Source: Anaerolineae bacterium (GTDB lineage Bacteria; Chloroflexota; Anaerolineae; E26-bin7). Taken from it: a DNA stretch of 18,512 bases. Every line of letters begins with the position of its first letter. The stretch's first letter is position 1. The notes under the pieces are model-generated. The model had not been told where the DNA came from. It saw only the letters and a list, made by a program, of their open reading frames with translations, and made no database searches. The stretch spans positions 1 through 18,512 of the forward strand of contig JAOZOT010000027.1 of assembly GCA_029933115.1 (NCBI GenBank), in the 5' to 3' direction. Made by a program: the position numbers and the translations under genes. Below, piece by piece: positions 7,512 through 15,150 of this stretch.

Positions 7512-8615
7512 ATGCTTATCGGGATTGACGCCAGCCGGGCGGCGGTACAAGAGCGCACGGGGACAGAAAACTACTCCCTCAACGTGATCCGCCACCTTCT
7601 GTCTCTGGAAAGGAGCCACCGCTACCGCCTCTATTTTAACCGCCTGCCCTCGGCGGAGCTTTTTCCGATGGCGGCCGGCCTCGAACTGCGGGTCATGCCT
7701 TTCCCCCGCCTGTGGACCCACCTCCGGCTCTCCTGGGAGATGGCCCGCTACCCCCCCGATGTGCTCTTTGTGCCGGCTCACGTCCTGCCCCTCGTCCATC
7801 CCCCATCCAGCGTGGTAACCGTCCACGACCTGGGCTACCTGTACTATCCAGAGGCCCATCGGCCTCTGGACCGTCTCTACCTGGACCTTTCCACGCGCTA
7901 CAATGCCCGTGTTGCCAGCCGAGTCATCGCCATCTCTCAGGCGACCAAGGACGATTTGATCCAACACTATGGCGTTGAGCCGGACAAAATCACCGTCGTT
8001 TACTCCGGCTGTGACGGAACCATCCAAACGGTTGAAGACGAAGCCACCATCAAAGCTGTCAAAGCTCGTCACGGCATCCAGGGAGACTATATCCTCTATG
8101 TGGGCACCCTTCAGCCACGCAAGAACCTGAAGCGCCTGCTGGAAGCGTATGCCCTGCTGAGAAAGCAGGGAGAGACGCCCCACCTGGTCATTGCCGGCCG
8201 GAAAGGCTGGCTGTATGAGCAGATTTTCCAACAGGTTGAGAAGTTGGGTTTGAAGGCCGAAGTCACTTTCCCCGGCTATGTGCCTCAGGACAATCTGCCT
8301 GCCTTGCTGAGCGGGGCGCGCCTCTTTGTTCTCCCCTCCTTATACGAAGGTTTTGGCCTGCCGGTGCTGGAAGCCATGGCCTGTGGCACACCGGTGCTTT
8401 GCTCCAACGTTTCCTCCCTGCCCGAGGTAGCCGGCAACGCTGCCCTTCTGGTTGACCCCCTGGATGTAGAGGGCATGGCAGAGGCCATGAACCGTGTTCT
8501 GCAAGATGAGGAACTGAGAGCCCGATTGGTGGAACGAGGCCGGCAGCAGGTGCGCCGGTTCTCATGGGAACGCTGTGCCCGTGAGACTCTGACCGTACTG
8601 GAAAATTCGCTCTAA
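7512..8615 (+). CDS. Family 4 glycosyltransferase (GT-B fold)
   Basis: A 367-aa retaining glycosyltransferase of the GT4 family. ATG 7512 sits 5 nt after GAGGA; the adjacent in-frame GTG 7509 is too close to that site. The N-terminal Rossmann-like domain starts LIGIDASRAAVQERTGTENY, as in mannosyltransferase-type GT4 enzymes, and contains VVTVHDLGYLYYPEA and VIAISQATKDDLIQHYGV. The C-terminal nucleotide-sugar domain has ILYVGTLQPRKNLKRLLEA, LVIAGRKGW and the E(x7)E motif in LYEGFGLPVLEAM (E279, E287), followed by GTPVLCSNVSSLPEVAGNAALLVDP. There is no signal peptide or membrane helix, so it is cytosolic or peripheral. It has its own promoter and is isolated by the upstream terminator. Sugar and acceptor cannot be told from sequence; envelope glycan or exopolysaccharide synthesis, or glycosylation of the neighbouring exported proteins, are possibilities. 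Confidence 0.9.
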   Translation: MLIGIDASRAAVQERTGTENYSLNVIRHLLSLERSHRYRLYFNRLPSAELFPMAAGLELRVMPFPRLWTHLRLSWEMARYPPDVLFVPAHVLPLVHPPSSVVTVHDLGYLYYPEAHRPLDRLYLDLSTRYNARVASRVIAISQATKDDLIQHYGVEPDKITVVYSGCDGTIQTVEDEATIKAVKARHGIQGDYILYVGTLQPRKNLKRLLEAYALLRKQGETPHLVIAGRKGWLYEQIFQQVEKLGLKAEVTFPGYVPQDNLPALLSGARLFVLPSLYEGFGLPVLEAMACGTPVLCSNVSSLPEVAGNAALLVDPLDVEGMAEAMNRVLQDEELRARLVERGRQQVRRFSWERCARETLTVLENSL

Positions 8616-8625
8616 ATCGGCAACG

Positions 8626-8655
8626 TTGCTTATTACAGCAAAGTGAGGTATAATA
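8626..8655 (+). promoter_or_regulatory. Sigma70-type promoter of the kinase-cyclase operon
   Basis: TTGCTT (8626-8631), 18-bp spacer, perfect TATAAT (8650-8655). Transcription would begin near 8662, about 38 nt before the kinase start codon, with GAGGAAA serving as its ribosome-binding site. Confidence 0.65.
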
Positions 8656-8699
8656 GTAGATAATCTGCCCATCAACCACGCATCAACGAGGAAATTGAC

Positions 8700-11345
8700 A
8701 TGATAGGTGAGATTCTCGGCAATCGTTACAAGATCATCAGGGAGATAGGCAGTGGCGGCATGGCCTGGGTATACCTGGCCGAAGATCTCATTGAAGGAGT
8801 TCGAGTTGCAGCCAAAGTCCTCTACCCTCAATTCAGCGAAGACATCTCCTACATCCAACGCTTCAACCGAGAAGCCAAGCTGGCCATCAGCCTGAACGAG
8901 CCCCACATCGTCCGGGTGTTGGACTACGGCGCCACCAGAGATATCCATTACCTGATAATGGAATACATCGAGGGCCGGGATCTGCTGGAGATTCTGGAGG
9001 AAAGGGGACCTTTGCCCTACGAGGAAGTACTGAGCATCGCTTCGCAGGTTGCCAGAGCCCTGGAGCACGCCAGCCAACAGGGCATTGTCCATCGGGACAT
9101 CAAACCCCAGAACCTGATGATCACAGCCGACGGGACAGTGAAAGTGTGTGATTTTGGCATCGCCCGCGCTGTGACCCTACCTTCCCTCACCCAATCTGGC
9201 TTCGTTGGCTCACCCCACTACATATCCCCAGAACAGGCTATGGGCGAGCAGGTTGACGTTCGCTCCGACATCTACTCCCTGGGCATTGTCATGTACCAGA
9301 TGCTGAGCGGGAAGCTCCCCTTCGACGCCAAGACCCCCTGGTCAATCATCAGCCAGCACATTGCCAGCACTCCTCCCTCCCTGCGCCTGGAGAATACAGA
9401 TTTGCCGGAGGCAGTGGAGCATCTGGTTAACAAAGCCATGGCCAAGCGGCCCGAGGACCGCTTCCAGACCCCGGCCGAATTTATACAAGCCGTCGAAGAT
9501 GTCCTCAGCGGGAAAGAAATAGTCGCGGTTGAGACCCCTGTCTCGGAGCAGGATATACCCGGCCTGGTGGAAGACCTGTATCGGCGGGCAGTGGAGGCCA
9601 GCCAGGCTGAGGAATGGCAACGGGCTGTCGCTCTTTTCAACCAGGTCATCAACCTTCAGCCCGATTACGAAGATGCAACCGAGCGGCTGGCCGAAGCCGG
9701 GCGACAGGCCAGGCTTTCGGCTCTTTACGCCGCAGCCAACCGGGCTCTGGAAGCCAAACGCTGGCAGGAGGCCATTGATGAGCTGAGCGAAATCGTGGCC
9801 ATTGATGCTCATTACAAAGATGCCTCCAAGCTGCTGACCGGCGCCGGTCTGGCGTTATCAGAAAGCAAGGCCCGTGGGAGGCTGGAGGCTCTTTACCGGC
9901 AAGGGCTGGACCATTTTGATGCCCACGAGTGGGCCCAGGCTGCTGACTGTTTCGCCCAGGTTCACAAAGTAGACCCCAAATACGAAGAGGTAGCCGAGTT
10001 GCTGGCTGAGGCCCGGCGCAGACTCCGTAGAACCAGAGAGAGGAGCGAAGAACTGGTCAGGAGAGAGACTCCTTCCTTCGGCGCTCGCCTGGGCATGGCG
10101 GCGAAGAAGGTTGCTCTCACCATAATACTCCTGGCTCTGGTCGGATTGGGCTCTGCCGGCGCTTACGTTTTGTATCAAACCTATCAACAGGCCCAACTGG
10201 CCCGGCCGACGGATCCTCTGGCTGACGATTATCAGCAAGCTCTCAAGTTTATGGAGCAGGGTCAATGGGATCAAGCCGTCAACCTGTTTGACGAGATTCT
10301 GGCCGCTGCGCCCGATTACAAAGATGCCTCCGAAAGAAGGGCCGAAGCCCAGGAAAAGCTGGAGTTGACTCGCCTGTATGAGCAGGGGAAAGAATATTTT
10401 GAGCAAGGCGAGTGGGATGAAGCTATCGCTCAATGGCAAGAGTTGCAAGACCGCGATCCAAGCTTTAACAAAGCGTCGGTGGAGGATATGTTATGTCGAG
10501 CGTATCTGGAGAAAGCCCTTCTGAAAGTGGCCAACTTTGATGAGGACGGTGACCTCAGACATCTCCACGAGGCCATGGTGGATTTCGGCCAGGGATTGGC
10601 TATCTGCCCGGACAAGGCCGATCTCCAGGAGGAGAAGAAACTGGCAAGCCTCTACCTGGACGCCAACGTCGCCTGCAAGGCAGGTGACTGGGATGAGGCC
10701 ATCGCCAAATTGAACGTCCTCTACGAGCTTCAGGCCGATTACGGGCAGGTGGTGGAGAGACTCTATAAGGCCTATGTGAACAGAGGAGATGCCTACGCAA
10801 AAGAGAAACGCTGGGAGTTGGCCTTGGCTGATTACGAACTGGCTTTGGAACTCGATGTGTCCGATAAAAGCGTGGCTGCGGATAAACGAGGTGCCCTTCA
10901 GAAGAAAATGGCCACTCTAGCCGTCACACCGACTCCGACGCGGGTAGTGCCCACCCCACGGCCCACGGCCACGCCGACAAGGGTAGCGATGAAATATCCG
11001 GCGCCAAAGCTGGTGGGGCCGGCCAACAGAGAGAGTTTCTCCACATCCCTGGAAATCCCTATTTTGGAGTGGGAACCCGTAGGAGAACTGGCGAGCGATG
11101 AATACTACAGCGTATTGGTAGTACACTATTATCCCCCAGGTAATCCTGTCTACTGGACCAGCGGGTTAATAAAAGAAACCCAGGTTAAACTGCCCGAGGG
11201 AGCTGGCTACGGCAAAGCTGACCACGACGAATTCTACTGGTGGGTCACCGTACATCGAGCGACAAGGACCACTCCCGATGGTAAACCTGATGGCCCCCCC
11301 ATCAGCCCCAAGAGCGAAGTCCGGATGTTCTTCTGGGGGCCATAA
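8700..11345 (+). CDS. Transmembrane Ser/Thr protein kinase (PknB-like) with TPRs
   Basis: An 881-aa receptor-like kinase. Residues 10 to about 270 hold a complete Hanks-type domain: GSGGMAWV glycine loop, VAAKVL (K39), helix-C E58, HRDIKPQN (D133), CDFGIAR (D151) and GSPHYISPEQA, so it should be active. About 290-445 contains TPR-like helical repeats (AEEWQRAVALFNQVINLQPDY and relatives). One membrane helix lies at about 471-491 (VALTIILLALVGLGSAGAYV), preceded by basic residues, so the kinase is cytosolic. Outside are more TPR-like repeats (about 505-745), a Pro/Thr linker (TPTPTRVVPTPRPTATPTRV) and a C-terminal beta domain (about 765-881; VGPANRESF, EFYWWVTVHRA) that looks Ig/Fn3-like. There are no PASTA repeats. 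Helical repeats on both faces suggest protein-protein sensing. The adenylate cyclase begins 21 bp downstream. Confidence 0.92.
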   Translation: MIGEILGNRYKIIREIGSGGMAWVYLAEDLIEGVRVAAKVLYPQFSEDISYIQRFNREAKLAISLNEPHIVRVLDYGATRDIHYLIMEYIEGRDLLEILEERGPLPYEEVLSIASQVARALEHASQQGIVHRDIKPQNLMITADGTVKVCDFGIARAVTLPSLTQSGFVGSPHYISPEQAMGEQVDVRSDIYSLGIVMYQMLSGKLPFDAKTPWSIISQHIASTPPSLRLENTDLPEAVEHLVNKAMAKRPEDRFQTPAEFIQAVEDVLSGKEIVAVETPVSEQDIPGLVEDLYRRAVEASQAEEWQRAVALFNQVINLQPDYEDATERLAEAGRQARLSALYAAANRALEAKRWQEAIDELSEIVAIDAHYKDASKLLTGAGLALSESKARGRLEALYRQGLDHFDAHEWAQAADCFAQVHKVDPKYEEVAELLAEARRRLRRTRERSEELVRRETPSFGARLGMAAKKVALTIILLALVGLGSAGAYVLYQTYQQAQLARPTDPLADDYQQALKFMEQGQWDQAVNLFDEILAAAPDYKDASERRAEAQEKLELTRLYEQGKEYFEQGEWDEAIAQWQELQDRDPSFNKASVEDMLCRAYLEKALLKVANFDEDGDLRHLHEAMVDFGQGLAICPDKADLQEEKKLASLYLDANVACKAGDWDEAIAKLNVLYELQADYGQVVERLYKAYVNRGDAYAKEKRWELALADYELALELDVSDKSVAADKRGALQKKMATLAVTPTPTRVVPTPRPTATPTRVAMKYPAPKLVGPANRESFSTSLEIPILEWEPVGELASDEYYSVLVVHYYPPGNPVYWTSGLIKETQVKLPEGAGYGKADHDEFYWWVTVHRATRTTPDGKPDGPPISPKSEVRMFFWGP

Positions 11346-11366
11346 GATTCAGAAAGGTGATGGAGT

Positions 11367-13157
11367 ATGAGTGACACGCCTCGAACCAAGATTGGGGAAA
11401 CACGGGAAAGACTTGAAGCTTTGAGACGAGACCTGACGGATTTTGCTGAGGCCCTGGAGCGTCAGCACGCCGCTTTGCGAAAACTCCAGGCCGTTTGGCC
11501 GCCAGGGTCCCAAGATCAAGCCCTGCGTGAAGTACAGGCCTGCACCGCCACCGCAGCGGCCCTGGTCCAAAAGATGGGACAGCGTATGCCTCAGCTAGAG
11601 TCCCTATTCAAAAGCGCCCAGGAGGAATTGGCGGCCGAGGAGAAGGAACACGAGCAACTCACAGCCCTCTATGAAGTCAGCCAGGTTGTCAATTCGACCT
11701 TGGATCTGTCAGAAGTTCTGAACATTGTCATGGACACCATCATCAGCTTGACCGGCGCAGAGCGAGGGTTTTTGATGCTCCTCGACGAAGAGACGGGAGA
11801 GCTTGACTTCAAAGTTGCTCGCAACATGGACCGGGAAACCTTGGCCGGCTCGTCCTTCGAAATCAGCCGTACCATCGTCAATCGGGTGGCCGTCGAAGGT
11901 GAACCTATTCTGACCACCAACGCCCAGGCCGACCCGCGCTTCAGCGCTCAGGCCAGCGTGGTCAGCTACAGCCTCCGTTCGATCCTCTGCGTCCCGCTCA
12001 AGGTTAAAGACAAGGTCACCGGTGTTATCTACGCCGACAACCGCATCAAAGCCGGGCTTTTCACCGAACGCGACCGTGACCTTCTGGTGGCTTTTGCAGA
12101 CCAAGCGGCCATGGCCATCGAAAACGCCCGTCTTTTTGAGAGCGTCACCATCGCCAAGAATCTGATGGATAACGTCTTTGCCAGCATCGCCAGCGGCGTT
12201 ATCACCACCGACGTCATGGACAAAATCACTCTCTTCAATCGAGCAGCGTCGTCCATTTTGGGCATTCCTGCCGAGCAATCCATAGGTGCCTCATACTATG
12301 AAGTCCTTCCCATGCTGGGGGAAAGCCTCCAGCCGTTGGTCGAGGAAGTGAAGCTCAAAGAGCAGGAATACATCGCCTATGAAATCGAACCCGAATTGCC
12401 CCAGCGCGGTACTGTCAGCCTGAGTATGAACCTATCGCCTTTGAAGAACGCTCAAGACGAAACCCTGGGGGTAGCCATCGTCATTGACGATTTAACGGAG
12501 AAGAAACGGTTCGAGCGAGAGCGGGCTATGGTCAAGCGTTATCTGCCGGCAGAGTTGGTGGACAGGTTGGCGGACCTGAAAGAGCTGCGGCTGGGCGGCA
12601 CCCGACAGTTGATCACCACCTTCTTCGCCGATATCCGGGGCTTTACCACCTACAGCGAGCAACATGACCCCGAACACGTGGTCGAGGTCATCAATAACTA
12701 TTTCTCGATGGCAGCCAAGATCATCCGTGCCAACGAGGGCATTGTGGACAAGTACCTCGGTGACGCGGTGATGGCTCACTTTGGTACTCCTCTGCGTCCC
12801 ATTGCCGACCACGCGCTGCAAGCCGTGCGCACAGCCTGGGCCATCAAACAGGCGATGGACGAGTACCACAAGAGGGTTCCCCCTGCCGACAGACTCAGTT
12901 TTGGGATGGGTGTCAATACCGGCGAAGCGGTGGTGGGCAATGTGGGAGGCGAGGATCAGATGGAGTACACCCCCATCGGCGATGCGGTCAATTTGGCCAA
13001 GCGCTTGCAGGAGAGCGCCAAGCCGGGGCAGATTCTGCTCAGTCAGAGCACCTACGAGGAGATCAAGGACTACGTTGAGGTAAATGCCTTGCAGCCCATA
13101 CAGGTCAAAGGGCGAACCGCCTTCGAGCAGGTCTACGAACTGGTAGGCATCAAGTAG
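11367..13157 (+). CDS. Class III adenylate cyclase with GAF and PAS domains
   Basis: A 596-aa soluble cyclase that makes cAMP. Residues 1 to about 95 form a coiled coil (LEALRRDLTDFAEALERQHAAL). A GAF domain spans about 95-255 (ALYEVSQVVNSTLDLSEVL, ERGFLMLLDEETGEL, SILCVPLKVKDKVTGVIYAD, FADQAAMAIENARLFE). A PAS domain spans about 260-375 (LMDNVFASIASGVITTD, AIVIDDLTEKK). The catalytic domain begins with AMVKRYLPAELVDRL and has metal ligands D422 (FFADIRGFT) and D466 (KYLGDAVMAHFG), adenine-contact pair K462/T535, and transition-state N542/R546 (VNLAKR). The Lys/Thr pair points to ATP and to subclass IIIb. The gene is 21 bp after the kinase with no promoter between, so the two are probably co-transcribed. 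GAF and PAS ligands cannot be deduced. Confidence 0.93.
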   Translation: MSDTPRTKIGETRERLEALRRDLTDFAEALERQHAALRKLQAVWPPGSQDQALREVQACTATAAALVQKMGQRMPQLESLFKSAQEELAAEEKEHEQLTALYEVSQVVNSTLDLSEVLNIVMDTIISLTGAERGFLMLLDEETGELDFKVARNMDRETLAGSSFEISRTIVNRVAVEGEPILTTNAQADPRFSAQASVVSYSLRSILCVPLKVKDKVTGVIYADNRIKAGLFTERDRDLLVAFADQAAMAIENARLFESVTIAKNLMDNVFASIASGVITTDVMDKITLFNRAASSILGIPAEQSIGASYYEVLPMLGESLQPLVEEVKLKEQEYIAYEIEPELPQRGTVSLSMNLSPLKNAQDETLGVAIVIDDLTEKKRFERERAMVKRYLPAELVDRLADLKELRLGGTRQLITTFFADIRGFTTYSEQHDPEHVVEVINNYFSMAAKIIRANEGIVDKYLGDAVMAHFGTPLRPIADHALQAVRTAWAIKQAMDEYHKRVPPADRLSFGMGVNTGEAVVGNVGGEDQMEYTPIGDAVNLAKRLQESAKPGQILLSQSTYEEIKDYVEVNALQPIQVKGRTAFEQVYELVGIK

Positions 13158-13166
13158 ATTGGCCCA

Positions 13167-13197
13167 AACAAAGAAGCCGGACACCGGCTTCTTTGTT
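13167..13197 (+). terminator. Intrinsic, probably bidirectional terminator
   Basis: Perfect 14-bp stem AACAAAGAAGCCGG (13167-13180) and CCGGCTTCTTTGTT (13184-13197) with loop ACA, 9 bp after the cyclase stop. A-rich left arm and T-rich right arm suit termination from both sides, fitting a convergent junction. Confidence 0.85.
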
Positions 13198-13253
13198 CGT
13201 AGTGACGGCTTTAGCCGTTCGGTCCTGCTCGCGCCGGATTTGGAATCGGGCGG

Positions 13254-13315
13254 GAGCAGCGGATAAGGGTTGGGATTGGCGGCTGCGGGCCTGGATTGCA
13301 AATCCAGGCCGAGCG
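13254..13315 (+). repeat. 62-bp exact direct repeat, copy 1
   Basis: Identical over all 62 bases to 13387-13448 (offset 133 bp). It contains the palindrome GGCCTGGATT-GCA-AATCCAGGCC, 10 bp per arm. Confidence 0.9.
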
Positions 13316-13386
13316 GAAGATGGCAAATCCAGGCCGGACGGGCCGCCCACCCGCTCCCGCCGGATTTGCCATCCGGCGAGGCCCGC

Positions 13387-13448
13387 GAGCAGCGGATAAG
13401 GGTTGGGATTGGCGGCTGCGGGCCTGGATTGCAAATCCAGGCCGAGCG
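13387..13448 (+). repeat. 62-bp exact direct repeat, copy 2
   Basis: Second copy of the unit at 13254-13315, with the same 10-bp-arm palindrome. Only two copies exist and no cas genes are present, so this is not a CRISPR array. Confidence 0.9.
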
Positions 13449-13454
13449 AATTGG

Positions 13455-14012
13455 TCAGCTAGCCTGCTGGATTTCTTCCAATATGGCCTTTTCCAGGTCG
13501 GCCCTGTACAACTCAGCGCCCTTCAACTTGGCCTTGTCCAAGTTAGCCCTTTCCAACTTGGCCCATGTCAGGTCGGCTCTTTCCAGGTTGGCTTCTTCCA
13601 GACTGGTCCCGCTCAGGTTGGCTCCTTTCAGATTGGCTCCCTCCAAGTTGGCTCCCTTCAAGTTAGCCTCCTTCAGATTAGCTCCCTCCAGTCCGGTTCC
13701 GCTCAAGTTGGCCCCTTTCAGATTAGCCCTGTATAGGTTGGCCCCGCTCAGATTACTCCTTTCCAGGTTAGCCCCTTCTAAACTGGCCCCGCTCAGATTG
13801 GCCCTTTCCAGATTAGCCCTGTATAGGCTGGCCCCGCTCAAGTTGGCCCCGTTCAAGTTGGCTCCGTTCAGTTCGGCCCTATTCAGGTTAGCCCCGCTCA
13901 GGTCAGCCCTGTTCAGATCGGCTCCGCTCAGGTCGGCTCCAACCAGCCACAGTGGCCTATCAATCGGGTGTACGTTGAGCAATAGGTATAACTCGTTGCG
14001 CGTGAATTCCAT
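13455..14012 (-). CDS. Pentapeptide-repeat protein
   Basis: A 185-aa protein. ATG 14012 follows GGGAGAAGGAAC. After a short N-terminal cap (MEFTRNELYLLLNVHPIDRP) nearly the whole chain is about 31 consecutive A(N/D)LxG-type pentapeptides (GADLSGADLNRADLSGANL and so on), predicting a right-handed quadrilateral beta-helix of about 7-8 coils. There is no signal peptide, membrane helix or fused catalytic domain, so it is a stand-alone cytosolic repeat protein. Some stand-alone family members mimic DNA and bind gyrase (MfpA, Qnr), but many have no known role, and surface charge here mixes acidic and basic residues. It starts 61 bp after tsaD and may be the last gene of the selA-tsaD transcript. 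Its DNA is a degenerate 15-bp tandem repeat, so repeat number may vary between strains. Confidence 0.9.
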   Translation of the reverse strand: MEFTRNELYLLLNVHPIDRPLWLVGADLSGADLNRADLSGANLNRAELNGANLNGANLSGASLYRANLERANLSGASLEGANLERSNLSGANLYRANLKGANLSGTGLEGANLKEANLKGANLEGANLKGANLSGTSLEEANLERADLTWAKLERANLDKAKLKGAELYRADLEKAILEEIQQAS

Positions 14013-14073
14013 GTTCCTTCTCCCTGGTGATTGCCTGTAACGTCAGGGTATCCTCCCTCATTCTGACCTTGTC

Positions 14074-15150
14074 TCAACCCTCTGCCAGTTTGAGGTTGGA
14101 GACGATGTCCAAATCCCAACCGGAGCGATGGCCAACCCGGTAGCGGAAGTAGCCAGCACCGGCGATCATGGCCGCGTTGTCGGTGCAGAGAGCGGGCGGG
14201 GGGTAGAGGACGGGCAAAGTCGATCTTTCGGCCATCTGCTGGCGCAGCAGGCGGTTGGCTGCCACCCCGCCGGCTAACATAATCAACCTGGCCTGGTGCT
14301 CCTCTGCAGCCATCGCCGTCTTTTCCACCAACACGTCTATCACCGAGGCCTGAAAGCTGGCAGCCAGATCGGCTACAGGGAGACGCCGAATAACCGAAGG
14401 GGGTTGAGAGACTGCGATGCGCCGGTTTTTGGTAGAATCCGCCGATGAGGATACTTTGTCTTCGTACTTCTGGACGATGCGCAGCACGGCCGTCTTGAGA
14501 CCGCTGAAACTGAAATCATAAGTCCCTTTCAGCCAGGCGCGCGGCAGTTTAAAGGCAAAGGGATTGCCCTCTTGAGCAGCTCGTTCAATGGCCGGTCCAC
14601 CCGGAAACCCCAGCCCCAACAGCCGCCCCACTTTGTCAAAAGCCTCACCGGCAGCATCGTCGAGGGTGTGCCCTAGCCTCCGGTATTGACCGTGATCGGT
14701 CATCAGTATCAACTCGGTGTGACCACCAGAGACCACCAGAGCCAACGATGGAAAAACGATTTCCTGGGGCGAATCGCCCACTATGAGCCAGTTGGCGTAG
14801 ATGTGGCCTTCGATGTGGTTGATGCCAACGAGGGGCAACCCCCGGCCGTAGGCCAGCCCTTTGGCCGTGTTGACCCCCACCAGCAGAGAGCCCGGCAGGC
14901 CGGGTCCATAAGTCACGGCTATAGCATCCAGGTCGTCCCAATCCAATTCTGCTTCGGCCATAGCCTGCTGGATGACGGGCATGATGCTCAGAATGTGTTG
15001 GCGAGAGGCCATCTCGGGAAAGACGCCGCCGTATTGACGGTGCAGGTCTATTTGCGAGGCAACCACATTAGAGAGGATGCGGCGCCCGTCTTCAACCACT
15101 GCGGCAGCCGTCTCGTCGCATGAAGTCTCGACGCCCAGGATACGAGTCAT
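14074..15150 (-). CDS. tsaD: tRNA N6-threonylcarbamoyladenosine transferase TsaD
   Basis: A 358-aa catalytic subunit of t6A37 synthesis. It transfers the threonylcarbamoyl group from TC-AMP to adenosine 37 of ANN-decoding tRNAs, working with TsaB and TsaE (not in this window). ATG 15150 overlaps the selA stop as ATGA and gives the canonical start MTRILGVETSCDETAAAVV. Motifs: HIEGH (H112, H116; equivalent to H111/H115 of E. coli), ALVVSGGHTELI, DFSFSGLKTAVLR, LAGGVAANRLLR and the metal-ligand region CTDNAAMIAGAGY (D324). A roughly 20-25-residue hydrophilic insertion after VLRIVQKYEDK (VSSSADSTKNRRIAVSQPPS) is longer than the usual loop there. The gene should be essential. Overlap with selA suggests translational coupling. 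Confidence 0.97.
   Translation of the reverse strand: MTRILGVETSCDETAAAVVEDGRRILSNVVASQIDLHRQYGGVFPEMASRQHILSIMPVIQQAMAEAELDWDDLDAIAVTYGPGLPGSLLVGVNTAKGLAYGRGLPLVGINHIEGHIYANWLIVGDSPQEIVFPSLALVVSGGHTELILMTDHGQYRRLGHTLDDAAGEAFDKVGRLLGLGFPGGPAIERAAQEGNPFAFKLPRAWLKGTYDFSFSGLKTAVLRIVQKYEDKVSSSADSTKNRRIAVSQPPSVIRRLPVADLAASFQASVIDVLVEKTAMAAEEHQARLIMLAGGVAANRLLRQQMAERSTLPVLYPPPALCTDNAAMIAGAGYFRYRVGHRSGWDLDIVSNLKLAEG

Larger units (their letters stand above)
13200..13454. repeat. REP-like repeat island between convergent genes
   Basis: This interval contains no gene. It starts with the small palindrome ACGGCT-TT-AGCCGT (13204-13217), then a partly degenerate duplication. The unit opens with GCTCxCGCCGGATTT (13227 and 13353) and ends in an exact 62-bp repeat. 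Between the copies, GATGGCAAATCC (13319-13330) is inverted as GGATTTGCCATC (13362-13373). The motif GGATT(T)GCAAATCC recurs. The second copy ends 6 bp from the stop of the pentapeptide gene. Confidence 0.75.

Noticed and set aside
7419..8231. 270-codon antisense open frame over the GT4 gene
   Set aside because: It is the shadow of a well-conserved GC-rich gene on the opposite strand; no family motif or start signal.
13254..13448. CRISPR array
   Set aside because: Only two repeat copies, a single 71-bp intervening segment that is itself repeat-like, no cas genes, and long internal palindromes typical of REP elements.
13270..14040. Plus-strand repetitive open frame (LAPFKLA-type repeats)
   Set aside because: It is the antisense reading of the pentapeptide gene's 15-bp periodic DNA plus the REP-like island.
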